Assembly (NCBI GenBank): GCA_018340375.1
Contig: JAFFJZ010000001.1
Span: 30,992,001 to 31,056,000, forward strand
Source of the DNA: Gonatopus flavifemur
Lineage: Eukaryota > Arthropoda > Insecta > Hymenoptera > Dryinidae
DNA length: 64,000 nt
Reading direction: 5' to 3'
The position numbers and the translations under genes are program-made. Of the stretch, positions 1 to 11,961 are shown piece after piece; position 1 is the first letter of the stretch, and every line of letters begins with the position of its first letter. A model generated the notes under the pieces. It worked only from the letters and a program-made list of their open reading frames with translations, did no database searches and had not been told where the DNA came from.

Positions 1-2350
1 GATGTACTACAAGATTTTCGGGCTTTAATAGTCGAATATTATGTTATTCGATTGTTAATTATTTTCAATAAACGATTCAAACTTCAGCAACATCTGGATG
101 TAGAATACCTTTCGATTTTCAATTGCTTGTATCTCGGGATAAAAATCATACAGCAATGTTTTTTTTTCAATTTGAATGTCAGTTTCTTAAAGAAATGCCT
201 GTGGAATCCGCTTTGCTCTAAGTATAATAGTTTTTTTTGTATTTGAAAAAAATACAAAAACCCTTGGAAAGAATGTTTTTTTTAAACTATAAAAAAAATA
301 CATAAATTAATTCTATAGGTGGTCTGTCGAAAGGTTGAAACATGTATTGCTATCGAAACCATTGTTCGATTGGTTTACAAAAGCGTATTTTTTTTTGGAA
401 ATTTGAAAGTCAGTGTTTTCCAAAACGTATTTTTGACATACGAAGAGTAGTTTTCGCCGGTATATCAACTATGAAATCCTCAAAGTTCTTAATCCTTTTA
501 ATTTTTCTAGCTTAGTTTATAATTAAGAACAGGAACTTTTGATATTTAATCGTGAATTAAAACATTTCTCCATTCTTTTCTCTGATTTCGCTTTCGATTT
601 TGTAAATTTGCAAAATAGCGCTTCAATATTTACAGACACACTCGAAGATTATTTCGAACAAAATGCATTGTTTGTAAGAACATTATGATTATCGTGGACT
701 AAATTTTTTTCATCCCAACCAACATTTTTTTTTTATTTTCTTCTTGGTTTTTATTTCAACCAAAATTTTGTTTGCTGGAACAAAAGTTTTCTCAGCGTAC
801 TCTCACTTGATGACGCTTAGGATACACTGGGTGTAAAAACACCCAAAAAATCGTATCCTAAAAATTATAATCTACTCAGTGTTGCCAACTAGCTTGGGCA
901 GTTTCTCCCCATTCGACTAATGAAATCTCCCTAAATTCGTTGGAAATCCCCGGAAAATGGATATTGGTATTGATCAACTGGGATGTTGTGTTTTTTCGAA
1001 CTCGGAATGGTAGAGTGTTGCAGATCCGCCGTGTGTTCAACATCAACGAATCCTAGTAACAATGTTCAGTGACAGCCAAACAAAACAATTGACGGCTAAT
1101 TGATTCTGTAACGCGCCGAATATTGTTACCAGAAATCCATTGTTTCTGCAGATGTTGAACGCATGGCCGAAGGTTCATTCCCCGAAGGTCCGATGTACCG
1201 AATTGCAGAATCCCGAAGGTGCACAGTCTCAAATTATTTCTAGACGTTACTAGCCATCTGACGATTTTATTCTAACTTACCTGTGGAATTACCACTTGAA
1301 ATCAGATTATGTTACAGGAAATCACTGATTAGGCAACAATGTGAGTAACCCGTTATCAAGATATAAAGAATTGTCACTGAATAATCCTGTCTTTCAGTCA
1401 CGGGAATGTGAGAATAGAGGGTTTGAGGCTGACCTCCTATGAACCGAAATTTTTAAGGAAGTTTCGGGGAATTCCAATAAGTTACTATTCCCGAACCAAT
1501 TGAGTCTTAAGATTTCGTTCCATTCCCTGGAAATTCCGGTCCATGGGAGGTCAGCCTGAGGTAGTTGAACAATTTGAAGCTACATCAAAGTGATTTTTTT
1601 CCCAACAAAATTCTCTCAATAAAATGTATTGAAAATCGATAAATAGGAGTATGCAACAGGGAACATGCCCCATTTATATTATATCATATCATATAAGCTG
1701 AAGTAATAAGTGCTCGAAAAGCCATTTACCCGAAAGACAATGATTTGTGGATCCGAGGATAACTACCAGAAGATCCTAGCTGTCCTCAAACAATCGCAGA
1801 CTTTACCGTTTTCGGGCACTTGCTACCGCACCCTTTTTCCAACTCAATATTCTCTTTTTTTTCATATTTCATTTTATATACTATGAGGAATAATAATAAT
1901 GGCGATAACATTGATCTGAAACAATCGAAAAATCCTAGATAACAACAAGTTGTAGTGTGTCCATGAAGAATCCTTATGGTTTTGAAATTCTTCATCATTG
2001 ATTAATCTTAACCTTATTCTCACAATGGGAAGCAAAGCCCTGAAAAATCCCCCAAATTTGGAAATCTTCCCTGAAGAAGACCTTTAAAAAAATTTTTTCC
2101 TAGAATTACCCCTGAATGCATGAATTTCCCCCAAATCTAGGGAGCAACTCCCAATTCTTACACCACTGAATCTACTTTATAATATGGGCCTGGTACATCT
2201 CCCTGTTAATATCAGTGGTAATTCTTTCAACGTTCAGAGGATATATCAGAGGGATATATCCCTCATATTTCAGAAGGATTCTTTTTAATTCTAGTATACA
2301 ATTTTTAGTGGAATTTTCCAATCTTCTTCTCTCTATAAACGAAGCAACAT
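1..2350. other. Non-coding left flank
   Basis: I see no convincing gene here. The stretch is AT-rich with many homopolymer runs. An imperfect inverted repeat lies at 1435-1557, where AGGCTGACCTCC is answered by GGAGGTCAGCCT, and looks like a small fold-back element. A short stretch near 61-100 (CAATAAACGAT) resembles one near 18171-18200 in gene A intron 2. That hints at shared repeat or intron sequence but is too short to interpret. Confidence 0.5.
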
Positions 2351-3087
2351 CCCAGACAGCGCAAATGATCATTGTGAATTCACAAAAACTTCTGAAAGAA
2401 CCTCTTGAACAGTCTCCGTTATGACAGTAAAAATGAATTCAATATGAACTCAATGAATTCAAAATGCATACATGTTGAATGCCTGAATAGTTCTTTATGA
2501 ATTCGTGATATGGATTCTTTCTGAAGATTAAGTTATCCATCAAGAGTTCATTATAAATTCAAACTATTCATAATGAATTCATGTTTACTGTCATAACGGG
2601 AGCTCTTTGCGGCGACTTTTGTGCTGTATGGGATTGAACTGGCTTGCAAGTCTACTGTAAACAGAAAGTCTTGATCTGTTTGCATCCTAATTTGCGACAA
2701 TGTTTTTCCGTTGTGTCGGCGATTGTTTTTTTGGTTTAATTTGTCTGCATCATAGATTCAGTCATGAAATGATCTAAATTTAACACTTCCTTTTTACAGT
2801 GTGTTCCCATACAGCACAAAAGTCCCCGCAAAGAGCTCCCGTTGTGACAGTAAACATAAATTCATTATGAATAATTTGAATTCAAAATGAACTCTTGATG
2901 AATAACCTGATCTTCGGAAAGAATCCATATCACGAATTCATAAAGAACTATTCGGGGATTCAACATGTATGCATTTTGAATTCATTGAGTTCGTATTGAA
3001 TTCATTTTGACTGTCATAACGGGGACTGTTCAAGAAGTTCTTTCAGAAGTTTTTGTGAATTCAAAATGATCATTTGTGCGGTCTGGG
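2351..3087. mobile_element. Two inverted copies of MITE family 1
   Basis: Two ~277-bp copies face each other (2351-2628 and 2812-3087) around a ~180-bp spacer. Each copy has ends of the type CCCAKACAGC and GCTGTMTGGG and an interior rich in GAATTC. Both contain the phrase CCGTTATGACAGT or its close variant. Similar copies lie at 4734-5015, 35493-35760, 42325-42904 and 42906-43179, so this is a local high-copy, non-autonomous element without coding capacity. The transposase superfamily cannot be told from the ends alone. Confidence 0.75.
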
Positions 3088-3096
3088 TTTACTCTA

Positions 3097-3978
3097 TGTA
3101 GCTGACTATACCCAGTGAGCACAGTTACGTAAATGTTACATCAAAGTTACATAACGTTAAGTAACCAGTTACGTAACTTGGAAGTCACATGTGAGTCACA
3201 TGTAACTCACACTTCCCTACTCAATTACATAACTATGTGAGGAACAATGTTACATCACAGTTACGTAAATAAAAAGATTTTTTACGTGACCAGTGCATAA
3301 GTGTAACGTGATGGCGATGTCATGTCAACACTAAAGAATGATATAATCATCACATAAAAAGCCTAATTCTTTCGCGATCACATCCCAGCAAATACTGAAC
3401 GTAACATTGATGTAACTACCACGTACCCAGATAACAACACATGTTGAAGCGCTTTGAAAGCGCGTTGCTACTTGGATTAGCTATGAAACATGGTAATAGG
3501 TTACTTTCGATATTCACTAGAAATGTACCTGAAAAAAAACTCTCCTGAACACCCAACTATACAGAAATAGTTTGACATTTCCCAACTTATTCGACACTTC
3601 CCTAACTAATGCATAACATAAAAATGGCAAGTTATGTTTTCTTAAAGTCACTTGCTCATGTGACTGATACATAACATAGAAGTAACACATTGCTACGAAA
3701 TATAAGCTTAAATATTATATAATTGTTACATCACATATACGTAACAGAGTTACGTCCCTTGTGATTTCTGTGTTATGTAAAATTTCCATATGGTGTTAAC
3801 TGGGTAAGATATGAAGAACTAAGAATCAGCATATTACTTGGTTCAACTCGATTAAACCTAATCATAACTCATCGCGGCTGAAATCGTAATGAGAAATGAA
3901 AATGAGTTATGATCAGGTTTAATCGGGTTAAACCAAGTAATATGCTGATTCTTAGTTCCTAATATCTTACAGTCAGCC
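3097..3978. mobile_element. Nested MITE: palindromic element split by another
   Basis: The outer element has arms reading GTAGCTGACTATAAGATAT and its complement at 3950-3978, and a hairpin centre near 3890. A second element (about 3111-3806, ends CCCAGTGAGCAC and GTGTTAACTGGG) sits inside the left arm, flanked by TA on both sides. If it is removed, the outer arm becomes continuous and matches the right arm. The insert is full of near-palindromic GTTACGTAAC motifs. Confidence 0.65.
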
Positions 3979-3979
3979 A

Positions 3980-4534
3980 CACTGAGGAAAATGTGTTTCG
4001 TAGAACTAGCAACAAGAGCATTGCTGACATTTTATTGTTGAATATACAATAATTCTTGTTCTTGTAGCAATATATAGGTGTCTTATTAAGAGGATACCAG
4101 CGCCGGGACATTAGCCAAATTTATTCTGACATTTTATCCAAAAATGAAGCAAAAAAATCAAAATATCGCTCTATACAGACCAACTTCATCAATTCAAGAA
4201 GGTCGGTATAGAGCGATATTTTGATTTTCTTGCTTCATTTTCGAATAAAATGTCAGAATAAATTTGGCTAATGTCCCAGCGCTGGTATCACCTTGACAAT
4301 AAAATTGTCAATTCGGCAATTTTATTGCTGGTTGATATGTGACAATTCAGCATTGTCATATGTCAACCTACAATAAAAATCGTAAAAATATGATCGTTAA
4401 CATTGCTAAATTGACAATTCTATTGTTAACAAGACAACATATATTGCTATAAGAACAAAAATTATTGTATTTCCAACAATAAAATGCCAACAATTCTGTG
4501 ATTGCTAGTTCTACGAAACACATTTTTCTCAGTG
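3980..4534. mobile_element. Palindromic MITE (CACTGAG ends) with nested hairpin
   Basis: The ends CACTGAGGAAAATGTGTTTCG and the complement at 4507-4534 are inverted repeats that continue inward through a CTAGTTCTACGAA-type arm. A second near-perfect palindrome (4095-4288, TACCAGCG at one end and CGCTGGTA at the other) sits inside. The same CACTGAG family recurs at 20592-20834 and 61939-62182. Non-coding. Confidence 0.65.
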
Positions 4535-4733
4535 CACGTAGAGTTGGATCGATAATTCAGTCGAAAATAAGGTTGACAATTTTCCATTCTCAGTATCACA
4601 ATGGTTTATAACTTTACTGGACTTTGTTTACGTACACACATCGTTTATGTATTCTTCGATTTGGACACTTCCCCTTGAACATCGCAACGTGTATTTAAAT
4701 TAATGCAAATTTCCGAGGATATTCACGCCTCTA

Positions 4734-5015
4734 CCCACACAGCAAAAGAGTCCCCACGAAGAGCTCCCGTTATGACAGTAAACATGAATTCATTATGAAT
4801 CCTTTGAATCCAAATTGAATTCTTCATGAATAACTTACTGTTCAGGAAGAATTCATGTTGTGAGTTCATGAAGAATTCTCCAGGCATTCAATATGTATTC
4901 GTTTTGAATTCATTGAATTCATATTGAATTCATTTTCACTGACGTAACGGGGACTGTTCCAAGAACTCATGAAGGAGTCTTCAAGAATTCAAACGGGTTA
5001 TTTTTGCTGTCTGGG
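4734..5015. mobile_element. MITE family 1 copy
   Basis: It runs from CCCACACAGC to GCTGTCTGGG. The interior contains CCGTTATGACAGTAAACATG and its mirrored counterpart, as in the copies at 2.4-3.1 kb. Non-coding. Confidence 0.7.
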
Positions 5016-5112
5016 TACTGATTTTCAGTTTCCCCTAAAATGTTTTGCTGCCTCGTTTAGAGGGAAGCTTTGTGATCTTCGCACCACACTCACTATAAAA
5101 TTATAACGTTAT

Positions 5113-6505
5113 AAAACGATTCAATGAGAGAATCAAGGAAAGCAAAAGAACAATGGTTAGAGGAAAAATGTCAGGATATAGAAGTAAGATTACATTTAGG
5201 GAAAATAGATGAGGCACATAGGATTCTTAAGAGATTTTTTGGACAAATGAAATCTAGAAGCAGTGAGATGATAAATTCTCTAGGGAGACAATTGATAAGA
5301 ACGGAGGAAAAAATAGAACAATGGATTAATAATTTGAAAGATCTGTATAAAGGAAGCGATAATATAGGATTTTTAGAGAGGGAGGAAGATGTCGATGGAG
5401 AAGAATTGGGAGATTCAATTGAGGTCAGAATTTGACAGGGCTTTAAGAGAATTGAAAAATAATAAAGCGCCAGGAATAGATGGAATAATTGCGGACCTTA
5501 TCAAAGCCTCCAGTCAGAAAACTCATGACGCACTGTTTGAATTGGTCAGAGATATGTACGGAAGAGGAGAAGTACCGAAAGATTTCCAGAAGAATAAAAT
5601 TGTCACCATTCCAAAAAAAACAAGGAGCTGACAAATGCGAAAATTACAGAACGATTAGTTTAACTTCATACGCCTCGAAAATACTGACAAAAATTATATA
5701 CAGGAGAATAGAGAATAAAATAGATAGTAGATTAGCTGAAGATGAGTTCGGTTTTAGGAAAAATAGGGGAACGCGGGAAGTGATATTAGCACTCAGAACG
5801 GTAGTAGAGAAAAGTCTGAAGCTAAAAAAGTCTGTTTATATAGGTTTTGTAGATATACAAAAAGCATTCGATGATGTTGATTGTGAGAAAATGTTCACGA
5901 TTTTGAAAAAGGTAGGAATCAATTTCAAGGATAAGAGAATAATATGTGAATTATATAAGAATCAAACCGCAATAATAGAAATAGAGGGTTGAAAAGGAGA
6001 AGCACGAATGAAAAGAGGGGTGAGACAAGGATGCTCACTATCGCCATTGATTTTCAATTTGTATACAGAAGAAGCGATGAACGAAGTGAAGGAGCAAGCG
6101 CAATTGAAATTACAGATTCAAGGTGAAAATGTAAGCATGTCGAGATTTGCGGATGACATAGCTATATTAGCTACGAGTGATGCTGAGTTAGAAAATACTC
6201 TTAACACGATGAAAACAATATTACTAGAAAACTATTGTATGAATATAAATAAGGACAAAACAAAATTCATGATTCGTACAACAGCGAAAACATCAAGAAG
6301 AACGAAAATCAAAATAGATGCAGAGACAATTCAGCAAGTGAAAGAATTTAAATATCTAGGAAGCATAATTACAGAAAATGGTAAAAGCGAAACAGGTATA
6401 AGACCAAGAATAACACAAGGCTTTCCACCAAAAGAAAGTTACTATGCTCAAAGAATATTAGCTTAGCGGTAAGGAAGAAATTCTTGAAGAGTTACGTGAA
6501 TGGAA
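5113..6505 (+). pseudogene. 5'-truncated RTE-like LINE reverse transcriptase remnant
   Basis: This is a fragment of the same LINE that is full length at 51048-54390. It starts in the middle of the protein (RESRKAKEQW), so the endonuclease half is missing, as expected for 5' truncation during target-primed reverse transcription. Reverse transcriptase signatures are still readable: NNKAPGIDG, DIQKAFDDVD, GVRQGCSLSPLIFNLY and the catalytic FADDIAILA. The frame breaks near 5420 (small deletion), again at an eight-A run at 5612-5619, and there is an in-frame stop before GVRQG near 5990. The 3' end is cut off where a SINE begins at about 6500. It cannot encode an active enzyme. Confidence 0.88.
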
Positions 6506-6668
6506 AAATACAAAGAGTATGTGAAACGGGAATTGAAACAAAGAAAGCGGGAAAAATTCAAGATATCTAGACGAAAAATTGAACCCTGTGGTGAGAATCG
6601 AACCGGTGACTTCCACTATGGTAGGGTCTTATCCACTGAGCCATGGATCTTCGTTGACATCGACTGCT
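6497..6668 (-). mobile_element. tRNA-derived SINE
   Basis: Read on the minus strand the head is tRNA-like. An A-box-like TGGCTCAGTGGATAAG is followed about 40 bases later by a B-box-like GGTTCGATTCTC. The body then reads GTCTAGATATCTTGAA and ends near CACATACTCTTTG. A second copy with the same head and body lies on the plus strand at 29044-29220. A SINE is expected to be transcribed by RNA polymerase III from these internal boxes and to borrow LINE machinery. This copy abuts the broken 3' end of an RTE-like LINE. Confidence 0.72.
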
Positions 6669-8678
6669 GAAAGTGAAATAATCCGTATCATCGAGTTATT
6701 CCCAATATCATTGGAAATAAATGTTTCATTAATGATTTAAATGATTCTAATGATTATATGAATGTTGAGGAGGAATAATTCAAGATAGAATAAATTGCAC
6801 ATCAATATCTTTGCATGAAAAATTCTTATAATTAATTCATCAAGACAATCATCGTTAGAAAAGAGGCAATATATGAATATAACGATGCAGTCATCTTTTA
6901 AAACTTGTTTCTCCACTTCTCATACAATAGTCATTATTCTCCTTATCATAGTCTAATTTACATGATTAAGAAAATCCCGACAAAATACATTCTAATAGCC
7001 ATACAAAATGTCCTTTTACAAATTTATTTAGAATGATTATTGTTCACGTGAGAGAGAAGAGAGGTGGACTTATCTTGTTTTCTTCGTTGAACGGAGTCTT
7101 GGTCGGTGTTGTAGCCACGTGCGCCTCGCAATAATTCCATTAATTATCATCTATGCAGACTTACTCATATACCCTTATGAACAAACCCGATATCGGGATT
7201 TCATCGTTCGATAATTATCCGATACAAAACCAAACCAGTAACCCGATGATTTCCCGATAGATATCTATATCGGGTTTACATAAGATAATTATCGTAGATA
7301 TCATATTTTTATCGGATCCGTACGATAATGAAATAACACGATAGATTTCGGATAGTATCAATACCCATGTAGCACAAGAACGTTCTATGGATATTTTATG
7401 AATATTCTGGCATCATACATAGAATATTACGATGAAATTATTTCAAACACCCTATGAATGTTCATAGAATGTACTAGAGGAGAATATTCTAAAGACTTTT
7501 CATAGATGCTCTGTAGAACATTGTGGACGTTGTGAGAACGTTCTATGGATATCCTATGGATATTTGAAACAGTGTCACTCGAACGTTGTATGGACATTTT
7601 TTATATATATTCCAGATCTTATCAGAATATTCTGGATACTTTGTTTTTCGCATGTTATCAGAATATTCCAAGAATTCCAAGAATTCCAAGGAACATTCAT
7701 TCAATGTGTTGGGGAACACGTTTTGGGGACATTGTTCACACATGCTATGGTACGTTTTCAGAACGTTTTCGAGACGTTATATGAAAACCAAGTATTCCAT
7801 CTCTGACTGATACAAATGTATATTCATAGCTTTACTAGGGAAAAAAAGTACTTCACCCTTATAGGTTATAGGGACTCTAGTCTGAACTAACCCTATCTGA
7901 TTCTCCTGCTAACCAATCCGTGGTGTGGCGCTATTTCTGTTGGTACATAAAAATCTGGGCGACAATAGATTTTGGCTTTGCAGATTATAAATCAACAGCT
8001 AATTAGAAGTTTCCGAAAGATGATGATTGGAAATATTCTATTTCCGGAACTTTGCGATTCGACATAATGTGTATTCAAGCACATTGTCTATGTTTTTACT
8101 GTACCGGGATAGGGTACACTAAAAAAAATACTGTCTAATGATGAAAGGAAGCTGCATAATTATAAGACGATCCCGTTTCAAAATACTTTCAAACGGGAAT
8201 TCGTTTTGTACCAAGACGGGAACCGTTTTAAACGATTTCATTTCACCAACAGACGAATTCTTCTGTTAGTAAAATGAGACTCGTTTAATGACAAGACGGA
8301 TGCAAAATACTCAAACTTGCTCACTTGGGACCAGATTAGGAGTATTTTTCTTGTTTCTTGAGAAGAGAGGATTCATTTCAAGTTTAAACGATTTTTGTCT
8401 GCTTATAAAACTGTCCGGTCATTGTATTGAGACAGCCGATTCTAATCGTAAAACGGCTTCGTTTGACCAGTGAAACGGAATATGCATTAGAGGGCTGCCG
8501 TCTTATGATAAGGGAATCATTCTTATGAGTGTAGAGGTTGAACGAATTTATCTAATTATACATATTGGTATAGCAGAAAAATCTTAACATTCAACAATCT
8601 TTCAACATGATTTGATGATCTCATTTCATTCCTATCTTATTCTGCTACGGTAAAAACTTTGCAGTCATTGATCATGTG
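6669..8678. other. Non-coding, repeat-derived stretch
   Basis: No gene is visible. At 7190-7370 there is a copy of a palindromic element with CCCGATATCGGGA and CACGATAGATTTCGGATAGTAT motifs. The same element occurs at 39195-39765. At 7370-7790 there are many short GAATATTC and CTATGG repeats, and the reading frames there (for example 7545-7810) are by-products of these repeats. Confidence 0.5.
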
Positions 8679-9135
8679 CACGGAGAAAAATAGATACTAA
8701 TATGAGTATAGGAAATCTCTCTGGTTGAACAAACCCATTGATTGTCGCCAAATCTCATTGAAATTGGACAAAGGTCTGATGGAACCTTATTCAACTATTT
8801 GTCAATGACATTTGATCAGATGAATTTATTTTTTCAATCTAATTCTGAAAGCTCGCCAAATCTGATTGAATTTTTGCACAATGTTTTGACTAAATTACAT
8901 GAAATTTCATTTTGTCAGATTCTATGGATTTTTTTTATCAGGGCTAATACTATCTTCAGGGGGCACTATCTTCTTTTTATTAAATAATGAGGACAAGCAT
9001 CTGGAGTATACTCCCTAAATACGTGGATACCAGTCTACTCATTATAATCCGATTTGATACTGCTTAAGAAATGGATACTAAGAACTGGAACGAAATTTGC
9101 ATAATACGTAAAAAGACAATCAATTTTTCTCCGTG
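8679..9135. mobile_element. MITE with CACGGAGAAAAA ends
   Basis: It opens with CACGGAGAAAAATAGAT and closes with ATTTTTCTCCGTG as an inverted repeat. The interior shows no coding potential. Elements with the same terminal motif recur at 17767-18136, 22823-23050 (variant), 39412-39702, 42488-42790 and 57255-58255, making this one of the commonest families in the window. Confidence 0.65.
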
Positions 9136-9287
9136 TGATTTATGGGTAATAAAGGGGGAAAAATATCATTCCTTTCAATAATTGGGGGTGCCTGTGCATT
9201 CCCAGGCATCCCCGTAGCTCCGCTTATGTTGATAGTACCTCCCGGTGCTGTATGGGACGTCAGACTGAATGATCACACACAGCACTC

Positions 9288-9597
9288 GTTGTCTAAAAGA
9301 TATCTTCAGGAATAATTAAAAACAATGCAAGAAGTCTTATGCGACATGAATAGACATCTTTTAGAAGTCTTAAACTGTTCTCACTTCTAAAAGATATCTT
9401 CAAGCACATTTTCAGAAACCTTTCAGAAAATTCTGAAAGATGTCTTGTAGACAATTTTAAAAAGTTTCTGCAAATGTTCTTGAAGATATTTTTTAGAAGT
9501 GAGAACAGTTTAAGACTTCTAACAGATGTCTATTCATGCTGCATAAGACTTCTTGCATTGTTCTTAATTATTTCTGAAGATATCTTTTAGACAACAA
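9288..9597. mobile_element. Palindromic fold-back element
   Basis: Left arm GTCTAAAAGATATCTTCAGG and its complement at 9575-9597 are joined by long matching arms (GACATCTTTTAGAAGTC, GTGAGAACAGTTTAAGAC) around a centre near 9445. The RNA would fold into one long hairpin. No reading frame. Confidence 0.65.
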
Positions 9598-9695
9598 GTT
9601 TTGTGTTACATAGAAATCCCATGTGTCCCACGAAATCCTCTCCGTGTACATAGAAATCCTACGTGATTTTTCCTCAGCAGGGTCAAATTTGCTTT

Positions 9696-10043
9696 TTAAC
9701 TACCAAGACTCTTCATTTTCCCAGCCTCATATTTTGATTGAAGACAATTATGAAATTTGATAACCATATTAGTCATCATTACCGTTAAATTATTCTCTAA
9801 TTCAAGTAAACATGGGGTTTTATGTTGAACAAATATTTCTTCGTATAGGGCTTCGAGAGGATGAACGATGAGAGAAACTTCCGAAGCAGCATCTAAAACA
9901 TGTTTGACAGTGTTCAATCCTTCTTCGATATAGCATTTTATCACCTTCAGTTGATATTCCCATGGATTCAATTCTGGATCACTTTGAACGGTACAAGCTC
10001 CATAGGAGAGGTATTGCAACAGTTGGCCAATTTGATGGCTGTT
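9696..10043 (-). CDS. Gene A exon 4: terminal exon, four-cysteine helical domain
   Basis: A 348-bp exon with 115 codons and a TAA stop. It follows a strong acceptor, a T-rich tract ending CAATAG, and starts with Asn-Ser-His. Cysteines are at exon residues 17, 37, 78 and 100, and a tryptophan is at 28. In gene B's terminal exon the cysteines are at 16, 36, 78 and 100 and the tryptophan at 27. Shared phrases include VLDA/VLDG, a C-L motif at Cys78, and FHNCLQS versus FYNCINS. Hydrophobic residues recur every three to four positions, suggesting helices. No catalytic motif is visible, and no AATAAA was found close downstream. Function unknown. Homology to gene B is the strongest reason to call this coding. 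Confidence 0.85.
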   Translation of the reverse strand, partial: NSHQIGQLLQYLSYGACTVQSDPELNPWEYQLKVIKCYIEEGLNTVKHVLDAASEVSLIVHPLEALYEEIFVQHKTPCLLELENNLTVMMTNMVIKFHNCLQSKYEAGKMKSLGS

Positions 10044-10079
10044 CTATTGAAAAAAAAAACGAGACGGTAAATGGAACGT

Positions 10080-10530
10080 TTCCGAATAGAAATTGATATT
10101 CCCATACAGGACAGTCGCCGATGGAATTACGTTGTGTCTTCGTAGAATGAAGAGAGAAGAAAGGGAGCGGTGGATATAACATGGCACAACGAAGAAGCAG
10201 CATGGTAAAAAAGTCCGCCTGAATGCGGTCGCATTTTACTTGAAAACATGACTGACATTCAGTCTTTTCCATTGTATTGGCATTTGTTTTCGGCGCTGAC
10301 TTTCATTAAATCAAGATTTGTTTTTGTTGCATATTGAAATCAGCCAATTTTTAGGATGGAAGTAAGTCTTACTTTTGTCCGGGCCATTTTTTCGGGCAGA
10401 CATTTCTCCGTTGCTTCTACATCGCTTCTCCGTCGTACCACGCTTTATCCACCGACGCCTTCTTTCTTCCTGAATTCCTCGGAGAGGCGACGTAGGTGCC
10501 CTGTATGGGTAGGGACCAGAATTAGGCCAC
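10080..10530. mobile_element. MITE-like sequence in gene A intron 3
   Basis: The sequence between CCCATACAGGACAG and CTGTATGGG carries GAAGAAGG and GCGACG phrases. These resemble the ~140-bp family at 32523-32659, 47291-47440 and 49893-50042. It has probably been rearranged, since a piece of unrelated sequence lies between two half-elements. The reading frames here are by-products of the repeat. Confidence 0.45.
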
Positions 10531-10887
10531 ATCAGGTCCTCACCCTAGCAACGCCATTTATGGAACTGTCTAGGCCCTTATGAGGATCTAGTCAAGGGCT
10601 AGCAAGAGTCTAGTAGCTAGCGGGAAGCTTGTAAAGGCCTAGCGAGTGTTGATATAACGCTCGCTCGGGTGTATGGCCTAACGTGGCCCCGATGTGCCCT
10701 GATGTGGTCTCTATATCAATTTTTGCTCGGATTAATTGACAATCATCATAACATATTCTCGACCCACACACATAAAACAAAAGGTATGAGATAATGAAAT
10801 GTTACTTCAGCAAAGAATTTGAAAGTCATTGAAATAGTGGGAGCTACAAATCTGGTGATGAAGAATAATGTATATTGAAACACAAAC

Positions 10888-11058
10888 CTTGCTTAGAATT
10901 TTAATAGATTCCAACGCTTGAATCAATCTTGAATCGTTCTCAATACAATACGTGGTTGAATTATCATACAATTGTGAGAATTCTAGTATATTTTGGTCGA
11001 TTTGATTTTCGCAGTCGATAAAGTGGTCTCTTCCATGTGTTACTTTATCCATTATTTT
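10888..11058 (-). CDS. Gene A exon 3: 57-codon, two-cysteine exon
   Basis: A phase-0 exon of 171 bp between acceptor TTTTATTTAG and donor AAG|GTTTGT. It is exactly as long as gene B's exon at 49731-49561, and the two align without a gap. Identical positions include Cys16-Glu17, Ile20, Gln22, Tyr31, Cys38, Ala48 and Ser51-Ile52-Lys53. The two cysteines are 22 residues apart, which is also the spacing of the last two in the terminal exon. The sequence is rich in charged and aliphatic residues, so a helix is likely. Overall identity to B is low, so the copies are old. The role is unknown. Confidence 0.85.
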
Positions 11059-11961
11059 CTAAATAAAATAGACAGTTCAGTTGAATAGATAGTTATTTTC
11101 TTCAGAAAATACCTCATGCTACTAGTATATATTCATTGATGATAAATTAGATGGTTTTACATTAAGAACATCCAGAAACCCGTAGAAAAGTTCCCAGATC
11201 TCGAATTTGCGCCCCCATTTTTCTCAAAAATGGATAAATTGTATAGAAAATAATATTCATCCGCATTTTTTCAAATGTTAAAGAAGCTGCAAGTACTCCC
11301 GATTCGAAAAGTGATGCTTCCCTTCCCCCTACATATGGAAGATTAGGAAATTTGCACCCCTTTGAGGGAGAAAAGAAGAGCTATATGCTCCTCCTTTGCT
11401 GCTCAAAGTGACAGAAATTTCCTGATCTCTCAATGTCCTTGCAGTTCGAATCGTTCATTCAAACCCATCAAATTTAAGGTACCATCGATGTTTATTTTCT
11501 CCAATTAACTTCTTGAAACTGGAACAATCGTTTGAGGGGGAATCCTGCTTTAGGTAGCCTCAAAAAAGCGTTTGTTGGAGGATTTTTTGGATCCGAAAAA
11601 AATAATTGAATAAAACGAACTTTTTGGAGGATATTCGTGTATGTTTCGAGTTGATAAAAAAATTTTTTTTCCAATGAGAAATAACGAGGGAACGTGTGTT
11701 TTCTCCAGTTTCCATTTTTGCAGTCAATATAAACTGGTGGGAGTGATTGGAAAGAAACTAGACGTCCGATTGAAATGAGCCAAAGCTTGTTATCTTCAGT
11801 TTTGTATTCTCTTCTATTTGAACCTAAAAAGTTTATGGAAAATTATGTCTCAGCAATTTTTATAGCAAGTTTCAGTGATTATTTTTCCTCCAAAAAAAGC
11901 TGTTTTTTTTCAAACCCCGAGGAAATTTGGAATTCCACGATTTCTTGATGCCGTTTGGTTT

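Noticed and set aside
473..517. Signal-peptide-like start on the plus strand (MKSSKFLILLIFLA)
   Set aside because: It is followed at once by a TAG with no donor site before it. Chance in AT-rich DNA is likely.
1786..1998. Minus-strand frame with a hydrophobic stretch and CGSKC motif
   Set aside because: There is no homology to the exon family, splice sites are weak, and nothing in the surroundings supports a gene.
7543..7810. Overlapping frames on both strands
   Set aside because: They arise from short GAATATTC and GAATTCCAA repeats and show low-complexity composition.
9288..9597. MicroRNA precursor hairpins (this and other palindromes)
   Set aside because: The hairpins are far too long and repeated, and they have transposon-like termini. 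They are fold-back elements.
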